Source: Rhodobacter viridis
GTDB lineage: Bacteria; Pseudomonadota; Alphaproteobacteria; Rhodobacterales; Rhodobacteraceae
NCBI RefSeq assembly: GCF_003217355.1
Contig: NZ_QJTK01000002.1
Span: forward strand, 62,001 to 126,000
DNA length: 64,000 bases
Direction: 5' to 3'
How positions within the stretch are numbered: the first letter of the stretch is position 1; the number at the start of each line of letters is the position of its first letter. Positions 20,475 to 29,369 of the stretch are shown one piece after another. The notes beneath the pieces are model-generated. The model was not told the DNA's origin and ran no database searches. It saw nothing but the letters and a program-made list of their open reading frames with translations. The position numbers and the translations under genes are program-made.

Positions 20475-22088
20475 TCATTCCTCGGTTTCTTCTTCGTCGT
20501 CTTCTTCGGGCGCGTCTTCGGCTTCAAGTTCCGAAGGATCAACCCAGCCGAGCTGGATCCGCGCCGTCATGATCAGCTTCTGCGCATCCTCGAGGCTCAT
20601 GCCGAATTTCTCGAGAATGCCCTCGTCCTTGACGCGGGCGCCGTTCACCGTGGTCCAGCCGCCAGCCAGTTCCCAGTCGGCGCAGGTGGCGAAATCTTCC
20701 AGCGTCTTCACGTCGTCCTTGGCCAGAGCCTCGATCATCTGCGGCGTCAGGCCGTCGAAGTCGAAGAGCGACTGTTCGACGCCCATTTCCTTGGCCGCGG
20801 CGATCGCCTTGGCGTTCTGCGCCTCGATATAGTCGCGGGCGCGGGCCTGCAACTCCTCGGCGGTGCCGTCATCGACGCCTTCGATCGACAGGAGTTCATC
20901 CAGATCGACGTAGGCGACTTCTTCGAGATTGGTGAAGCCTTCGGCGACCAGCAGCTGGGCGAAGAATTCGTCCAGATCCAGCGCATCGACAAAGAGCTTG
21001 GTGCGCTCGGCGAATTCGGCCTGACGGCGGGACGATTCTTCGGCCTCGGTCAGGATGTCGATGTCGAGCCCGGTCAGCTGGCTGGCCAGACGCACGTTCT
21101 GACCGCGACGGCCGATGGCGAGGCTCAGTTGCTCGTCCGGCACCACCACTTCGATCTTGCCGGCTTCCTCGTCGATCACGACCTTCGCGACTTCGGCCGG
21201 TTGCAGCGCGTTCACGAGGAAGGTGGCCGCATCGGCGTTCCACGGAATGATGTCGATCTTTTCGCCCTGCAGCTCGCCCACGACGGCCTGCACGCGCGAC
21301 CCGCGCATACCGACGCAAGCGCCGACCGGGTCGATCGAATTGTCGTTCGAGATCACGGCGATCTTCGCGCGCGAGCCCGGATCACGGGCCACGGCCTTGA
21401 TCTCGATGATGCCGTCATAGATTTCCGGCACCTCCATCTTGAAGAGCTCGGCCATGAACTGCGGATCGGTGCGCGACAGGAAGACCTGCGGGCCCCGGGT
21501 TTCGCGGCGCACGTCTTTCACATAGGCGCGGATGCGGTCGTTCGGGCGATAGCTTTCGCGGCCGATCTTTTCGTTGCGGCGCAGGATGGCTTCCCCGCGA
21601 CCGATGTCGACGATGATGTTGCCGTATTCCTCGCGCTTGACGACGCCATTGATGATCGTGCCCTTGCGATCCTTGAATTCGTCGAACTGACGATCGCGTT
21701 CGGCCTCGCGGACCTTCTGCAAGATCACCTGTTTCGCCGATTGCGCCGCGATCCGGCCCAGATCGACCGGGGGAACCTCGTCCACGATCTCGTCGCCGAT
21801 CTGCGGCGCGGTCTTGTATTGCTTGGCCTGCGCGACGGTCAGTTGCGCCTGATAATTCTCGACGGCATCATCCTCGACCACGGTGCGCACGCGGGTGAAC
21901 CGCGCCCGGCCGGTCTTGCGGTCGATGCTGACACGGATGTCCATCTCGGCGCCATAGCGCGACTTCGCCGCCCGGGCGAGACTGTCTTCCATCGCCTGAA
22001 TGACCAGGTCGGGGTCGATCATCTTCTCGCGGGCAACCGCCTCGGCGGTCTGCAAAAGCTCGAGCTGGTTGGCAGAGGTGATTGCCAT
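20475..22088 (-). CDS. nusA: transcription termination/antitermination factor
   Basis: A 537-residue NusA that binds RNA polymerase and nascent RNA and governs pausing, termination and antitermination. The N-terminal polymerase-binding domain is followed by an S1 domain, two KH domains ([32 protein letters not shown]) and a C-terminal extension with helix-hairpin-helix-like acidic repeats, ending in a run of Glu and Asp ([10 protein letters not shown]). It starts 3 bases after rimP and is coupled to ylxR. Confidence 0.96.
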   Translation of the reverse strand: MAITSANQLELLQTAEAVAREKMIDPDLVIQAMEDSLARAAKSRYGAEMDIRVSIDRKTGRARFTRVRTVVEDDAVENYQAQLTVAQAKQYKTAPQIGDEIVDEVPPVDLGRIAAQSAKQVILQKVREAERDRQFDEFKDRKGTIINGVVKREEYGNIIVDIGRGEAILRRNEKIGRESYRPNDRIRAYVKDVRRETRGPQVFLSRTDPQFMAELFKMEVPEIYDGIIEIKAVARDPGSRAKIAVISNDNSIDPVGACVGMRGSRVQAVVGELQGEKIDIIPWNADAATFLVNALQPAEVAKVVIDEEAGKIEVVVPDEQLSLAIGRRGQNVRLASQLTGLDIDILTEAEESSRRQAEFAERTKLFVDALDLDEFFAQLLVAEGFTNLEEVAYVDLDELLSIEGVDDGTAEELQARARDYIEAQNAKAIAAAKEMGVEQSLFDFDGLTPQMIEALAKDDVKTLEDFATCADWELAGGWTTVNGARVKDEGILEKFGMSLEDAQKLIMTARIQLGWVDPSELEAEDAPEEDDEEETEE

Positions 22089-22091
22089 CTC

Positions 22092-22691
22092 TCAGGTCTC
22101 CTCGTCGGGGGAAGTCTGGTCGTCGTCTTCGGTTTGGATCTCGTCGAACTGGTCTTCGTCGATGATGCCCGCGGCCTTGCGCTGGCGCAGCATCTCGGCG
22201 ATCAGCTCGTCGGTCAGGATCAGTTTCGCATCCGAAAGCCAGTCGAACTTCAGGCCGATGGTGACCTGTTCGCCCTGATTTTCGATCTCGATCAGAACCT
22301 CGTCGTCTTCGGTGCCGCGCAGGATGCCCTTGAAGCGCTTGCGGCCGTCGATCTGTTCGTCGGTCTCGATGCGCGCTTCGTAGCCTTCCCAGACGTCGAA
22401 ATCCTTCATCCGGGTCAGCGGACGGTCGATCCCGGGGGACGAGACTTCCAGCGTGTATTTTTCCTCGATCGGGTCTTCGACATCGAGCAGCGCCGAGACC
22501 GCGGTCGAGATCGCGCCGCAATCGTCAACGTCGATGCCCCCCTCGGGGCGGTCGGCCATGATCTGCAAGAGCGGGTGACGCCCGCCCTGCATGCGGATGC
22601 GCACCAGCTCGAAGCCGAGGCCTTCGATGGTGGGGCCGACGATGTCGGCGAGACGCCGGTCGATACCGGTCTTGGCGATGAGGTCGGTCAT
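22092..22691 (-). CDS. rimP: ribosome maturation factor RimP
   Basis: A 199-residue RimP, needed for 30S subunit maturation. Visible are the N-terminal [12 protein letters not shown] strand, the [10 protein letters not shown] motif at about residues 90-99 and the SH3-like C-terminal domain, then an acidic tail. The ATG at 22691 is preceded by AGGGAT at a good distance; a TTG 18 bases upstream is not favoured. First gene of the operon, behind a promoter at 22786-22814 and a terminator-like leader at 22706-22734. Confidence 0.93.
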   Translation of the reverse strand: MTDLIAKTGIDRRLADIVGPTIEGLGFELVRIRMQGGRHPLLQIMADRPEGGIDVDDCGAISTAVSALLDVEDPIEEKYTLEVSSPGIDRPLTRMKDFDVWEGYEARIETDEQIDGRKRFKGILRGTEDDEVLIEIENQGEQVTIGLKFDWLSDAKLILTDELIAEMLRQRKAAGIIDEDQFDEIQTEDDDQTSPDEET

Positions 22692-22705
22692 TCCGATCCC
22701 TGAAA

Positions 22706-22734
22706 ACAAAAAACGGGCCCGAGCGGCCCGTCAC
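22706..22734 (-). promoter_or_regulatory. rimP leader: terminator-type hairpin before rimP
   Basis: On the minus strand ACGGGCC, loop GCTCG, GGCCCGT, then TTTTTTG, ending 15 bases before the rimP ATG. Upstream in the leader is a second hairpin TTCAGG / CCTGAA around 22749-22770. A full Rho-independent terminator placed between the promoter and the first gene is what is expected of a transcription attenuator; a rimP leader of this sort has been described for alphaproteobacteria. It could alternatively end readthrough from pip. Confidence 0.7.
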
Positions 22735-22785
22735 ATGGATCCGGTGGGCTTCAGGTTTGGACCCTGAAACGCCGCTGTTGCATTG

Positions 22786-22814
22786 CATATAGGCGAATCG
22801 CCCTTCCGTTGCAA
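22786..22814 (-). promoter_or_regulatory. sigma-70 promoter of the rimP-nusA-infB operon
   Basis: On the minus strand TTGCAA (22809-22814), a 17-base spacer, then TATATG (22786-22791). Both boxes are close to consensus, rare in this GC-rich sequence. It lies just after the pip stop and would give a leader of about 85 bases. Confidence 0.7.
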
Positions 22815-22827
22815 GCTTTCTCTCGGA

Positions 22828-23799
22828 TCAGGCCTTCATCCGGTCCATCACCGCGACAAGGGCGGCGGTGATGCCGGGCTCGCTCAGCGCATGGCCCGCG
22901 GCGGGAATGAGGCGCATCTCGCATTTCTTCCAGCCATGCGCCAACCGCCAGGCCGAGATCGGCGGGCAGATCATGTCCATCCGCCCCTGCACGATCGTCG
23001 TCGGGATATGCTCGATCAGGTGCCGGTCGCGCAGAATCTGACCGTCGACTTCAAGGAAGGCGCGGTTCATGAAGAAGTGGTTTTCCAGCCGCGCGAAGGC
23101 ATGGGCGTAATCGGGCGGCGATTCGCCCGGGAAGCCGTCGTAATCGACCGAGGCGAGCGCGTTTTCCCACATTGCCCAATGCCGGGCAAAGCGGGCCTCC
23201 TGCAGGTAATCGCCAGAAAACAGCCGCTTGTGATAGGCGGCAATCAGATCGCCACGTTCACCCTCGGGGATCGGCGCGATGAATTGCGTCCAGAGGTCGG
23301 GAAAGAACTGCCCCGCACCACCGCCATAGAACCAGTCGAGTTCCGATTTCTGCGCGAGGAACACGCCGCGCAGCACCAGTGCCTGCACCCGGTCGGGGTA
23401 GGTCTGGGCGTACAGCAGGCTCAGCGTCGCCCCCCAGCTGCCACCAAAGACGATCCAGGTGTTGATGCCCAGCTCGGTGCGGATCCGCTCCATGTCGGCG
23501 ATCAGATCCCAGGTGGTGTTGTGGCCCACCGAGGCATGCGGCTTCGACAGCCCGCAGCCGCGCTGGTCGAAAAGCACGATGCGATACTGCGCCGGGTCGA
23601 AATAGCGCCGCATCGCGGGGCTGCAGCCGCCGCCCGGCCCGCCGTGGCAGACCACGACCGGCTGGCCGCGCGGATTGCCCGCCTGCTCGACATAGATGTG
23701 ATGGCCGAATCCGACATCGATCATCCGCTGATCGAAAGGTTCGATCGGCGGATAGAGAAAGGCACTTGCCGTGCGCTTTTGCCCTGCGTTCTTGTCCAT
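22828..23799 (-). CDS. pip: proline iminopeptidase (alpha/beta hydrolase)
   Basis: A 323-residue peptidase S33 enzyme that frees N-terminal proline from peptides in the cytoplasm. Visible are the oxyanion-hole block CHGGPGGGCSP, the conserved VLFDQRGCGLS, the nucleophile elbow GGSWGATLSL, the acid near QGRMDMICP and the catalytic His in PAAGHALSEP. The ATG at 23799 (MDKNAGQKRTA) is preferred to an upstream in-frame start because the sequence before it is non-family. It is divergent from ubiG with a 68-base gap. Confidence 0.93.
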   Translation of the reverse strand: MDKNAGQKRTASAFLYPPIEPFDQRMIDVGFGHHIYVEQAGNPRGQPVVVCHGGPGGGCSPAMRRYFDPAQYRIVLFDQRGCGLSKPHASVGHNTTWDLIADMERIRTELGINTWIVFGGSWGATLSLLYAQTYPDRVQALVLRGVFLAQKSELDWFYGGGAGQFFPDLWTQFIAPIPEGERGDLIAAYHKRLFSGDYLQEARFARHWAMWENALASVDYDGFPGESPPDYAHAFARLENHFFMNRAFLEVDGQILRDRHLIEHIPTTIVQGRMDMICPPISAWRLAHGWKKCEMRLIPAAGHALSEPGITAALVAVMDRMKA

Positions 23800-23867
23800 C
23801 ACTGCACTATATAACGCCTCAAACGCCCCCGCCATGGGGCTGACCGAAAAGTTGACCGGAGGATGGC

Positions 23868-24611
23868 ATGGAAACCGCAACGAAGACAATCGACCCCGCC
23901 GAGGTGGCGAAATTCGAGGCGATGGCCGCGGAATGGTGGGATCCGAACGGCAAGTTCAAGCCGCTGCACATGCTCAACCCCTGCCGTCTGGACTACATCA
24001 CCAGCCAGATCGCGGCACAGTTCGGCCGCGATCTGCGGGCGCCGAAGCCCTTCGAGGGGCTGCGCCTTCTGGATATCGGCTGCGGCGGCGGGCTTCTGGC
24101 CGAACCGATGGCGCGGCTCGGCGCGACGGTGGTGGGCGCCGATGCCGCCCCGAAAAACATCCCGGTGGCGAAGCTGCACGCCGAGCAATCCGGCCTGACG
24201 ATCGATTACCGCAACTGCGCCGCCGAGGATCTGGCGGCGGCTGGCGAACGTTTCGATGTCGTGCTGGCGATGGAGATCATCGAGCATGTCTCCGACACGC
24301 AGGGTTTCACCGACACCTGCGCAGCTTTGCTGAAATCGGGCGGGCTGATGATCATGTCGACGCTGAACCGCAACCCGAAAAGCTACGTCATGGCGATCTT
24401 CGGCGCCGAGCGCGTGATGCGCTGGCTGCCTGTCGGCACGCATGACTGGTCGAAATTCGTCACGCCCGACGAGCTTTACGAGCTGATGCGCAAGGCGGGT
24501 GTTGATCCGATCGACCGCAAGGGGATGGTGTTCAATCCGCTCGGCTGGAGCTGGTCGCTCTCGTCGCGCGACCTCAGCGTGAACTACGCCGCCGCCTGCG
24601 TGAAACGCTAA
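23868..24611 (+). CDS. ubiG: ubiquinone biosynthesis O-methyltransferase
   Basis: A 247-residue SAM-dependent methyltransferase for both O-methylation steps in ubiquinone synthesis. The N-terminal [19 protein letters not shown] block, the SAM motif [22 protein letters not shown] and the C-terminal [11 protein letters not shown] are all diagnostic of UbiG. GGAGGATGGC precedes the ATG. It is monocistronic by context and ends in a repeat-rich region with a terminator. Confidence 0.95.
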   Translation: METATKTIDPAEVAKFEAMAAEWWDPNGKFKPLHMLNPCRLDYITSQIAAQFGRDLRAPKPFEGLRLLDIGCGGGLLAEPMARLGATVVGADAAPKNIPVAKLHAEQSGLTIDYRNCAAEDLAAAGERFDVVLAMEIIEHVSDTQGFTDTCAALLKSGGLMIMSTLNRNPKSYVMAIFGAERVMRWLPVGTHDWSKFVTPDELYELMRKAGVDPIDRKGMVFNPLGWSWSLSSRDLSVNYAAACVKR

Positions 24612-24627
24612 GGCCGGATCGAAACGG

Positions 24628-24753
24628 CTGGGGGCTCTGCCCCCAGACCCCCGAGATATTTGGAGCAAGATAAAAACAGGCTCCTTTATCTTGCTCCAAA
24701 TATCTCGGGGGTGAATTTGCCGACAGGCAAAGAGGGGGCAGCGCCCCCTTTTT
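24628..24753. repeat. dispersed palindromic intergenic element, copy B
   Basis: A stem-loop CTGGGGGC-TCT-GCCCCCAG (24628-24646) leads into a perfect 28-bp inverted repeat: left arm 24647-24674 (begins ACCCCCGAGATATTTGG), 10-base loop, right arm 24685-24712. A second GGGGGC-AGC-GCCCCC hairpin with TTTTT follows at 24734-24753 and would terminate ubiG. The arms match copies A and C in the core motif CCCCGAGATATTTGGAGCAAGA. Confidence 0.9.
24734..24753 (+). terminator. Rho-independent terminator after ubiG
   Basis: GGGGGC (24734-24739), loop AGC, GCCCCC (24743-24748), then TTTTT. It reaches the stop codon of the convergent mogA/moaB-type gene. Confidence 0.75.
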
Positions 24754-25291
24754 ACTTCGTCTTCGGGCGGAACGCCGCGATCTTCGCCGGATCGGTGTCG
24801 ACATGCCCGGCACCGATCAGATCAAGGCAATAGGGCACCGCCGCAAAGACCGCATTCAGACAGGTCGCAATCGCGCGTGGATTGCCCGGCAGGGTGATGA
24901 TCAGGCTCTTGCCCGCAATCCCCGCGGTCTGACGCGACAGGATCGCCGTCGGCACTTCGAGCAGGCTCGCCCGCCGCATTTCCTCGCCAAAGCCGGCAAG
25001 TTCCTTTTCGATCACTTCGGCCGCGCCTTCGGGCGTTTCATCGCGCGGCGCCGGGCCGGTGCCGCCGGTGACAAGGATCAGATCCATGCCACGGGCCACC
25101 AGCTCCTTCAGGCAGTCGGCGACGCTGTCGCGGCCGTCGGGAATGATCACGCGGGAAATGGAAAGGGGTGTCGTGACGACACCCCTCAGCCAATCTTCGC
25201 AGCCCGGTCCGCCCTTGTCCTCGTAGTCCCCGCGCGAGGCGCGGTCGGACACGGTGACAATGGCGACCTTGGCGGCAACCTTTGCCGTCAC
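24752..25291 (-). CDS. MogA/MoaB-family molybdopterin adenylyltransferase
   Basis: A 179-residue protein of the family that adenylates molybdopterin before molybdenum insertion. Visible are [12 protein letters not shown] near the start, the [15 protein letters not shown] motif at about residues 75-90, and LPGNPRAI near the end, which together build the MPT-AMP pocket. The start is GTG in a GTGA overlap with the argG stop, so it is coupled to argG. Whether it is MogA-like or MoaB-like is not decided from sequence alone. Confidence 0.85.
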   Translation of the reverse strand: MTAKVAAKVAIVTVSDRASRGDYEDKGGPGCEDWLRGVVTTPLSISRVIIPDGRDSVADCLKELVARGMDLILVTGGTGPAPRDETPEGAAEVIEKELAGFGEEMRRASLLEVPTAILSRQTAGIAGKSLIITLPGNPRAIATCLNAVFAAVPYCLDLIGAGHVDTDPAKIAAFRPKTK

Positions 25292-26517
25292 TTCTTTTCC
25301 ACCCGGGCGTTGCGGGTGGCGATCAGGCGCAGCCGCAGCGCATTCAGGCGAATGAAGCCCGCCGCATCCTTTTGATCGTAGGCGCCCGCGTCTTCCTCGA
25401 AGGTGACGTGCTTTTCGCTGTAAAGGCTGTGATCCGACCAGCGCGCGACGGTCGAGGCCTTGCCCTTGTAAAGCTTGACCCGAACGGTGCCGGTCACATG
25501 CTCCTGCGTCTTGTCGATCAGCGCCTGCAGCGCCTCGCGCTCGGGGCTGTACCAGAAGCCGTTGTAGATCAGCTCCGCATAGCGCGGCATGATGCTGTCT
25601 TTCAGGTGACCGGCGCCCGCGTCGAGCGTGATCTGTTCGATGCCGCGGTGGGCTTCCAAGAGGATCGTGCCGCCGGGGGTTTCGTAAACGCCGCGCGACT
25701 TCATGCCGACAAAGCGGTTTTCCACCAGATCGAGCACGCCGACGCCGTGTTTGCCGCCGATCTCGTTCAGCTTGGCCAGGATCGTTGCGGGCGACATGCG
25801 CTCGCCATTGATCGCGACGGCATCGCCTTTTTCAAAGGTGATCTCGACCATCTCGGCCTGATCGGGGGCCTGTTCCACCGGCACGACGCGCTGCAGGACA
25901 TATTCCGGGAATTCCTGCGCCGGGTCTTCCAGCACGCGGCCTTCCGAGGAGGTGTGCAGCAGGTTCGCATCGACCGAGAACGGCGCCTCGCCGCGCTTGT
26001 CTTTCGCGATCGGGATCTGGTTCGCTTCGGCGAATTCCAGCAGTTTCGTGCGCGAGGTCAGATCCCACAGCCGCCACGGCGCGATCACCCGGATCGACGG
26101 ATCCAGCGCCGCGGCCGACAGTTCGAACCGGACCTGATCGTTGCCCTTGCCGGTCGCGCCATGCGCCACCGCATCGGCGCCGTGCTTTTGCGCGATCTCG
26201 ACCAGATGTTTCGAAATCAGCGGCCGCGCGATCGAGGTGCCGAGCAGGTACAGCCCTTCGTAAAGCGCATTCGCCCGGAACATCGGAAAGACGAAGTCGC
26301 GCACGAACTCCTCGCGCACGTCGACGATGTGGATGTTCTCTTTCTTGATCCCCATCAGCTCGGCCTTGGCGCGGGCCGGTTCCAGCTCTTCGCCCTGACC
26401 GAGATCGGCGGTGAAGGTGATGACCTCGCAGCCGTATTCGGTCTGCAGCCATTTCAGGATGATCGAGGTGTCGAGGCCGCCCGAATAGGCAAGCACGACT
26501 TTCTTGGGAGCGGACAT
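25288..26517 (-). CDS. argG: argininosuccinate synthase
   Basis: A 409-residue ArgG, which joins citrulline and aspartate with ATP in arginine synthesis. The PP-loop is at the start ([15 protein letters not shown]), followed by [21 protein letters not shown] and the citrulline/aspartate loop before [12 protein letters not shown]. The length is standard. It is upstream of and coupled to the mogA/moaB-type gene. The argJ gene lies 9 kb away, so the arginine genes are scattered. Confidence 0.97.
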   Translation of the reverse strand: MSAPKKVVLAYSGGLDTSIILKWLQTEYGCEVITFTADLGQGEELEPARAKAELMGIKKENIHIVDVREEFVRDFVFPMFRANALYEGLYLLGTSIARPLISKHLVEIAQKHGADAVAHGATGKGNDQVRFELSAAALDPSIRVIAPWRLWDLTSRTKLLEFAEANQIPIAKDKRGEAPFSVDANLLHTSSEGRVLEDPAQEFPEYVLQRVVPVEQAPDQAEMVEITFEKGDAVAINGERMSPATILAKLNEIGGKHGVGVLDLVENRFVGMKSRGVYETPGGTILLEAHRGIEQITLDAGAGHLKDSIMPRYAELIYNGFWYSPEREALQALIDKTQEHVTGTVRVKLYKGKASTVARWSDHSLYSEKHVTFEEDAGAYDQKDAAGFIRLNALRLRLIATRNARVEKK

Positions 26518-26624
26518 GGAAAGCCTCCGAGGATGCGGTTTTGCGCGGGTCTAGTGGGTTTTCGCCCGTATCTCAAGGGGCGCAAGGGCGGGGAGGGCCT
26601 CGCGATCCGGCTTTGCGTCCCGGA

Positions 26625-28019
26625 TCAGAGAAAATCCCCCGCGCCGGGCAGCTCGCCATTCACCCGGATCGACAGATCGGCGCGGCCATCGCCGTTCAGA
26701 TCGGCCTCGATCAGCGCAAAGCCGCTGCGCTGCACAAGATGCAACTCGCCCGCGACATGGTCGAAAGCGGCGGTGCCGATGAAGGTGAAGGCCTGAAGGC
26801 CTGTCTCGGTCGTGTCGGCATCGATCTGGCGCAGGTCGATCCGATCTTGCCCGGCGGTAAAATCAAGGATCGTGTCACGGCTGGTTGCCGTGCTGCTGGC
26901 CGCGCTCTGAAAGACGAAGGTATCCGCCCCGGCGCCGCCGCGCAGCCGGTCGGCCCCTGCCCCACCCGTCAGCACATCCGCCCCGGCGCTGCCGATCAGC
27001 AGATCGTTGCCCGTCCCGCCCAGAAGCCGGTCGTTTCCCGCGCCCCCGGTCAGGCTGTCGTTGCCGCTCTCGCCGCTCAGCCGGTCATTGCCGCCGCGGC
27101 CGTCGAGGCTGTCATCGCCCGCCCCCATCGCCAGCGTATCGGCCAGATTGGTGCCGAGGCCGCTGTCATTGCCCGCGCCGGGCAGCGCAATCGCCCCCGG
27201 GCCGGAATAGCTGGCATCCGCAGCGAGATAGGGCAGGAAGCCATGCGTGCTCGCATAGGCCGCGACCAGAGCGTTTTGCAGCGCCGTGCCGCCGTAATCG
27301 AGCGCCAGCATCTGCGCATGCGGCCCGATCACCGCTTGCGCATAGGCGATCGCGGCGGCCTCGGTATTGCTGATGCCCCAGTAGGTTTCGAACAGCATCG
27401 CGTCGATATCGGCCAGAAAGGCGGTCGAAACCGCCGAGGCAGAGCCTCCCACGGCATCCGACACCACATAGGGGGTGCCATTCACCACCACCATCGCCTC
27501 GGGGTTCACGGCGCGGATCGCCTCGGTCACCTCCGAGACCAGCGTCATCATCGCGCTGGCCTGTTCGGAAATCGTCAGGCCGGTGGCGCCGGTGACGAAA
27601 TACTGCGCCAGATCATCCAGAAAGACGCCGTCGAAACCCTGTGTCACCAGATCGACCGCCTGGGCGATGACGATCTGCTGCCAGTCGGGATCGGTGAAAT
27701 CGACGACATAGCCCCAGGGATTCGGCGGCTGATCGCGCAGCCAGTCCGGGGCGGCCCCGGTTGGCGTTCCGGTATCGGTGCCGGTATCGGTCCAGGCCGG
27801 ATCCCAATAGGGTCGCCCGGAATCGGTCACCGCCAGATTGACATAGGCCACCACCCGCACGCCCGCGGCCTGCATCTGCGCGAGTTCCGCCTCGGTGATG
27901 GCCGAGGCGGCGAAATTGGTCTCGGCCCCACCTTCGGTGATGAACAGATCAACCCCCGAGGCGATCACCTGCGCCACGTCCACATCGGAATATTGCAGCG
28001 CATAGGCGGAAATCGGCAT
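26625..28019 (-). CDS. GH114-type endo-polygalactosaminidase fused to RTX repeats
   Basis: A 464-residue protein with three parts. Residues 1-270 look like the GH114 / TM1410-like TIM barrel (YALQYSDVD, GVRVVAYVNLAVTDSGRPYW, GFDGVFLDDLAQY with the likely catalytic Asp residues, VVNGTPYV), a family that cuts alpha-1,4-galactosaminan. Residues about 285-365 hold some eight GGxGxD calcium-binding nonapeptides (GRGGNDRLSGESGNDSL). Residues about 365-464 resemble the serralysin-type M10 C-terminal beta-roll (RDTILDFTAGQDRIDL). No signal peptide is present, as expected for a type I secretion substrate. GAGG lies 5 bases before the ATG. It is directly downstream of the polyamine genes but behind a terminator. 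Confidence 0.82.
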   Translation of the reverse strand: MPISAYALQYSDVDVAQVIASGVDLFITEGGAETNFAASAITEAELAQMQAAGVRVVAYVNLAVTDSGRPYWDPAWTDTGTDTGTPTGAAPDWLRDQPPNPWGYVVDFTDPDWQQIVIAQAVDLVTQGFDGVFLDDLAQYFVTGATGLTISEQASAMMTLVSEVTEAIRAVNPEAMVVVNGTPYVVSDAVGGSASAVSTAFLADIDAMLFETYWGISNTEAAAIAYAQAVIGPHAQMLALDYGGTALQNALVAAYASTHGFLPYLAADASYSGPGAIALPGAGNDSGLGTNLADTLAMGAGDDSLDGRGGNDRLSGESGNDSLTGGAGNDRLLGGTGNDLLIGSAGADVLTGGAGADRLRGGAGADTFVFQSAASSTATSRDTILDFTAGQDRIDLRQIDADTTETGLQAFTFIGTAAFDHVAGELHLVQRSGFALIEADLNGDGRADLSIRVNGELPGAGDFL

Positions 28020-28034
28020 CGGAGCCTCGCAAAG

Positions 28035-28067
28035 AAAAACCCCGGGCAGAGTGCCTGCGCCCGGGGT
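28035..28067 (-). terminator. Rho-independent terminator after the carboxynorspermidine synthase gene
   Basis: On the minus strand ACCCCGGGC, an 11-base loop, GCCCGGGGT, then TTTTTC. It sits between the polyamine gene stop (28088) and the ribosome site of the GH114-RTX gene, so the latter would be read only by readthrough or from a promoter inside this short gap. Confidence 0.88.
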
Positions 28068-28087
28068 GTCTTGCAATGGCTGGCGGC

Positions 28088-29323
28088 TCAGATCGGACGA
28101 TCTTGCCCGGTCGCGTCGATCACGCGGTTCGGCAGGCCCATCTCGCCCAGCAGTTCGAGGAAGGGCCGCGGCGGAAGCTCTTCCACGTTGGCCATCTGGC
28201 CCACGTCCCAGATGCCCTTGGCGATCAGGATCGCGGCGGCCACCGGGGGCACGCCCGCGGTGTAGGAAATGCCCTGCGACCCGACTTCCTCGTAGGCTTC
28301 CTTGTGGTCGGCGACGTTGTAGATGAAGACCTCGGCCGGTTTGCCATCTTTCGTGCCGCGGATCACGTCGCCGATGCAGGTCTTGCCGGTATAATCGGGC
28401 GCGAGGCTGGCCGGATCGGGCAGCACGGCTTTCACCACCTTGAGCGGAATCACCTCCTGCCCCTCGGCGGTCTTGACCGGCTTTTCCGAGAGCAGGCCCA
28501 GATTCTTCAGCACGGTGAAGACGTTGATGTAGTGATCGCCAAAGCCCATCCAGAAGCGCACATCCGCCTGCGGGTAGCGCGCCGAGAGCGAATGCACCTC
28601 GTCATGTCCGGTGAGGTAAGCTTTCTGCGTGCCGACGACGGGCAGATCCCAGTCCTTGCCCACTTCGAACATCGTGTTCGTCTGCCAGGCGCCCTTTTGC
28701 CAAGAATAGACCGTGCCGGTGAATTCGCGGAAGTTGATCTCGGGGTCGAAGTTCGTCGCGAACCAGCGCCCGTGCGAGCCCGCGTTGATATCGACGATGT
28801 CGATGCTCTCGATCGTGTCGAGGAACTCTTCCTCGGCCAAACGCACATAGGCGTTCACCACGCCCGGATCGAAGCCCACACCCAGAATCGCGGTGACGCC
28901 GGCGGCCTTGCAGGCCTCGCGGCGGTGCCATTCATAGTTGCCATACCACGGCGGCGCTTCGCAGATCTTCTTCGGGTCTTCGTGGATCGCCGTATCCATA
29001 TAGGCCACACCGGTCTCGATGCAGGCCTGCAGGACCGTCATGTTGACGAAGGACGAGCCGACGTTGATGACGATCTGCACGCCGGTCTTGCGGATCAGTG
29101 CCGCGACGGCGCCCGCGTCCATCGCGTCGACGGCATGCGCCTCGAACGTGCCTTGCACCTTCATCGCGTTCTTTGCGTGCACCGAGGCGATGATGGCGTC
29201 GCATTTCGCGGTTGTCCGCGATGCGATGTGCAGGTCACCCAGAATGTCGTTGTGTTGCGCGCATTTGTGGGCAACCACCTGCGCGACGCCACCGGCACCG
29301 ATGATAAGCACGTTCTTCTTCAC
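28088..29323 (-). CDS. carboxynorspermidine/carboxyspermidine synthase (saccharopine dehydrogenase family)
   Basis: A 411-residue NAD(P)H-dependent enzyme. The Rossmann motif is at the N-terminus (VLIIGAGGVAQVVAH), and GFDPGVVNAYVRLA, INAGSHGRWFATN and the C-terminal GVPPVAAAILIAKG are typical of carboxy(nor)spermidine dehydrogenase rather than of fungal saccharopine dehydrogenase. It condenses aspartate semialdehyde with putrescine or diaminopropane. The start is GTG with AAAGGAG six bases upstream. The decarboxylase that completes the route lies 46 bases upstream in the same operon. Confidence 0.9.
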   Translation of the reverse strand: MKKNVLIIGAGGVAQVVAHKCAQHNDILGDLHIASRTTAKCDAIIASVHAKNAMKVQGTFEAHAVDAMDAGAVAALIRKTGVQIVINVGSSFVNMTVLQACIETGVAYMDTAIHEDPKKICEAPPWYGNYEWHRREACKAAGVTAILGVGFDPGVVNAYVRLAEEEFLDTIESIDIVDINAGSHGRWFATNFDPEINFREFTGTVYSWQKGAWQTNTMFEVGKDWDLPVVGTQKAYLTGHDEVHSLSARYPQADVRFWMGFGDHYINVFTVLKNLGLLSEKPVKTAEGQEVIPLKVVKAVLPDPASLAPDYTGKTCIGDVIRGTKDGKPAEVFIYNVADHKEAYEEVGSQGISYTAGVPPVAAAILIAKGIWDVGQMANVEELPPRPFLELLGEMGLPNRVIDATGQDRPI

Positions 29324-29369
29324 TTCTTCTGGCTCCTTTCACGAGACAGGGAAGGGGGCGATCAGCCCC

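Noticed and set aside
20358-22703. A 781-codon open frame on the plus strand opposite nusA and rimP
   Set aside because: Shadow of two certain genes; biased composition and no family pattern.
22692-22709. Earlier TTG start for rimP
   Set aside because: It lies on the terminator T-run; the ATG at 22691 has the ribosome site.
22737-22800. Possible tRNA in the rimP leader (a T-arm-like hairpin before CCA)
   Set aside because: The T-loop does not fit, no acceptor or anticodon stem can be built, and the region is better explained as a leader.
26518-26624. Possible terminator or small gene between argG and the GH114-RTX gene
   Set aside because: No hairpin with T-run and no start with ribosome site seen; treated as plain intergenic sequence.
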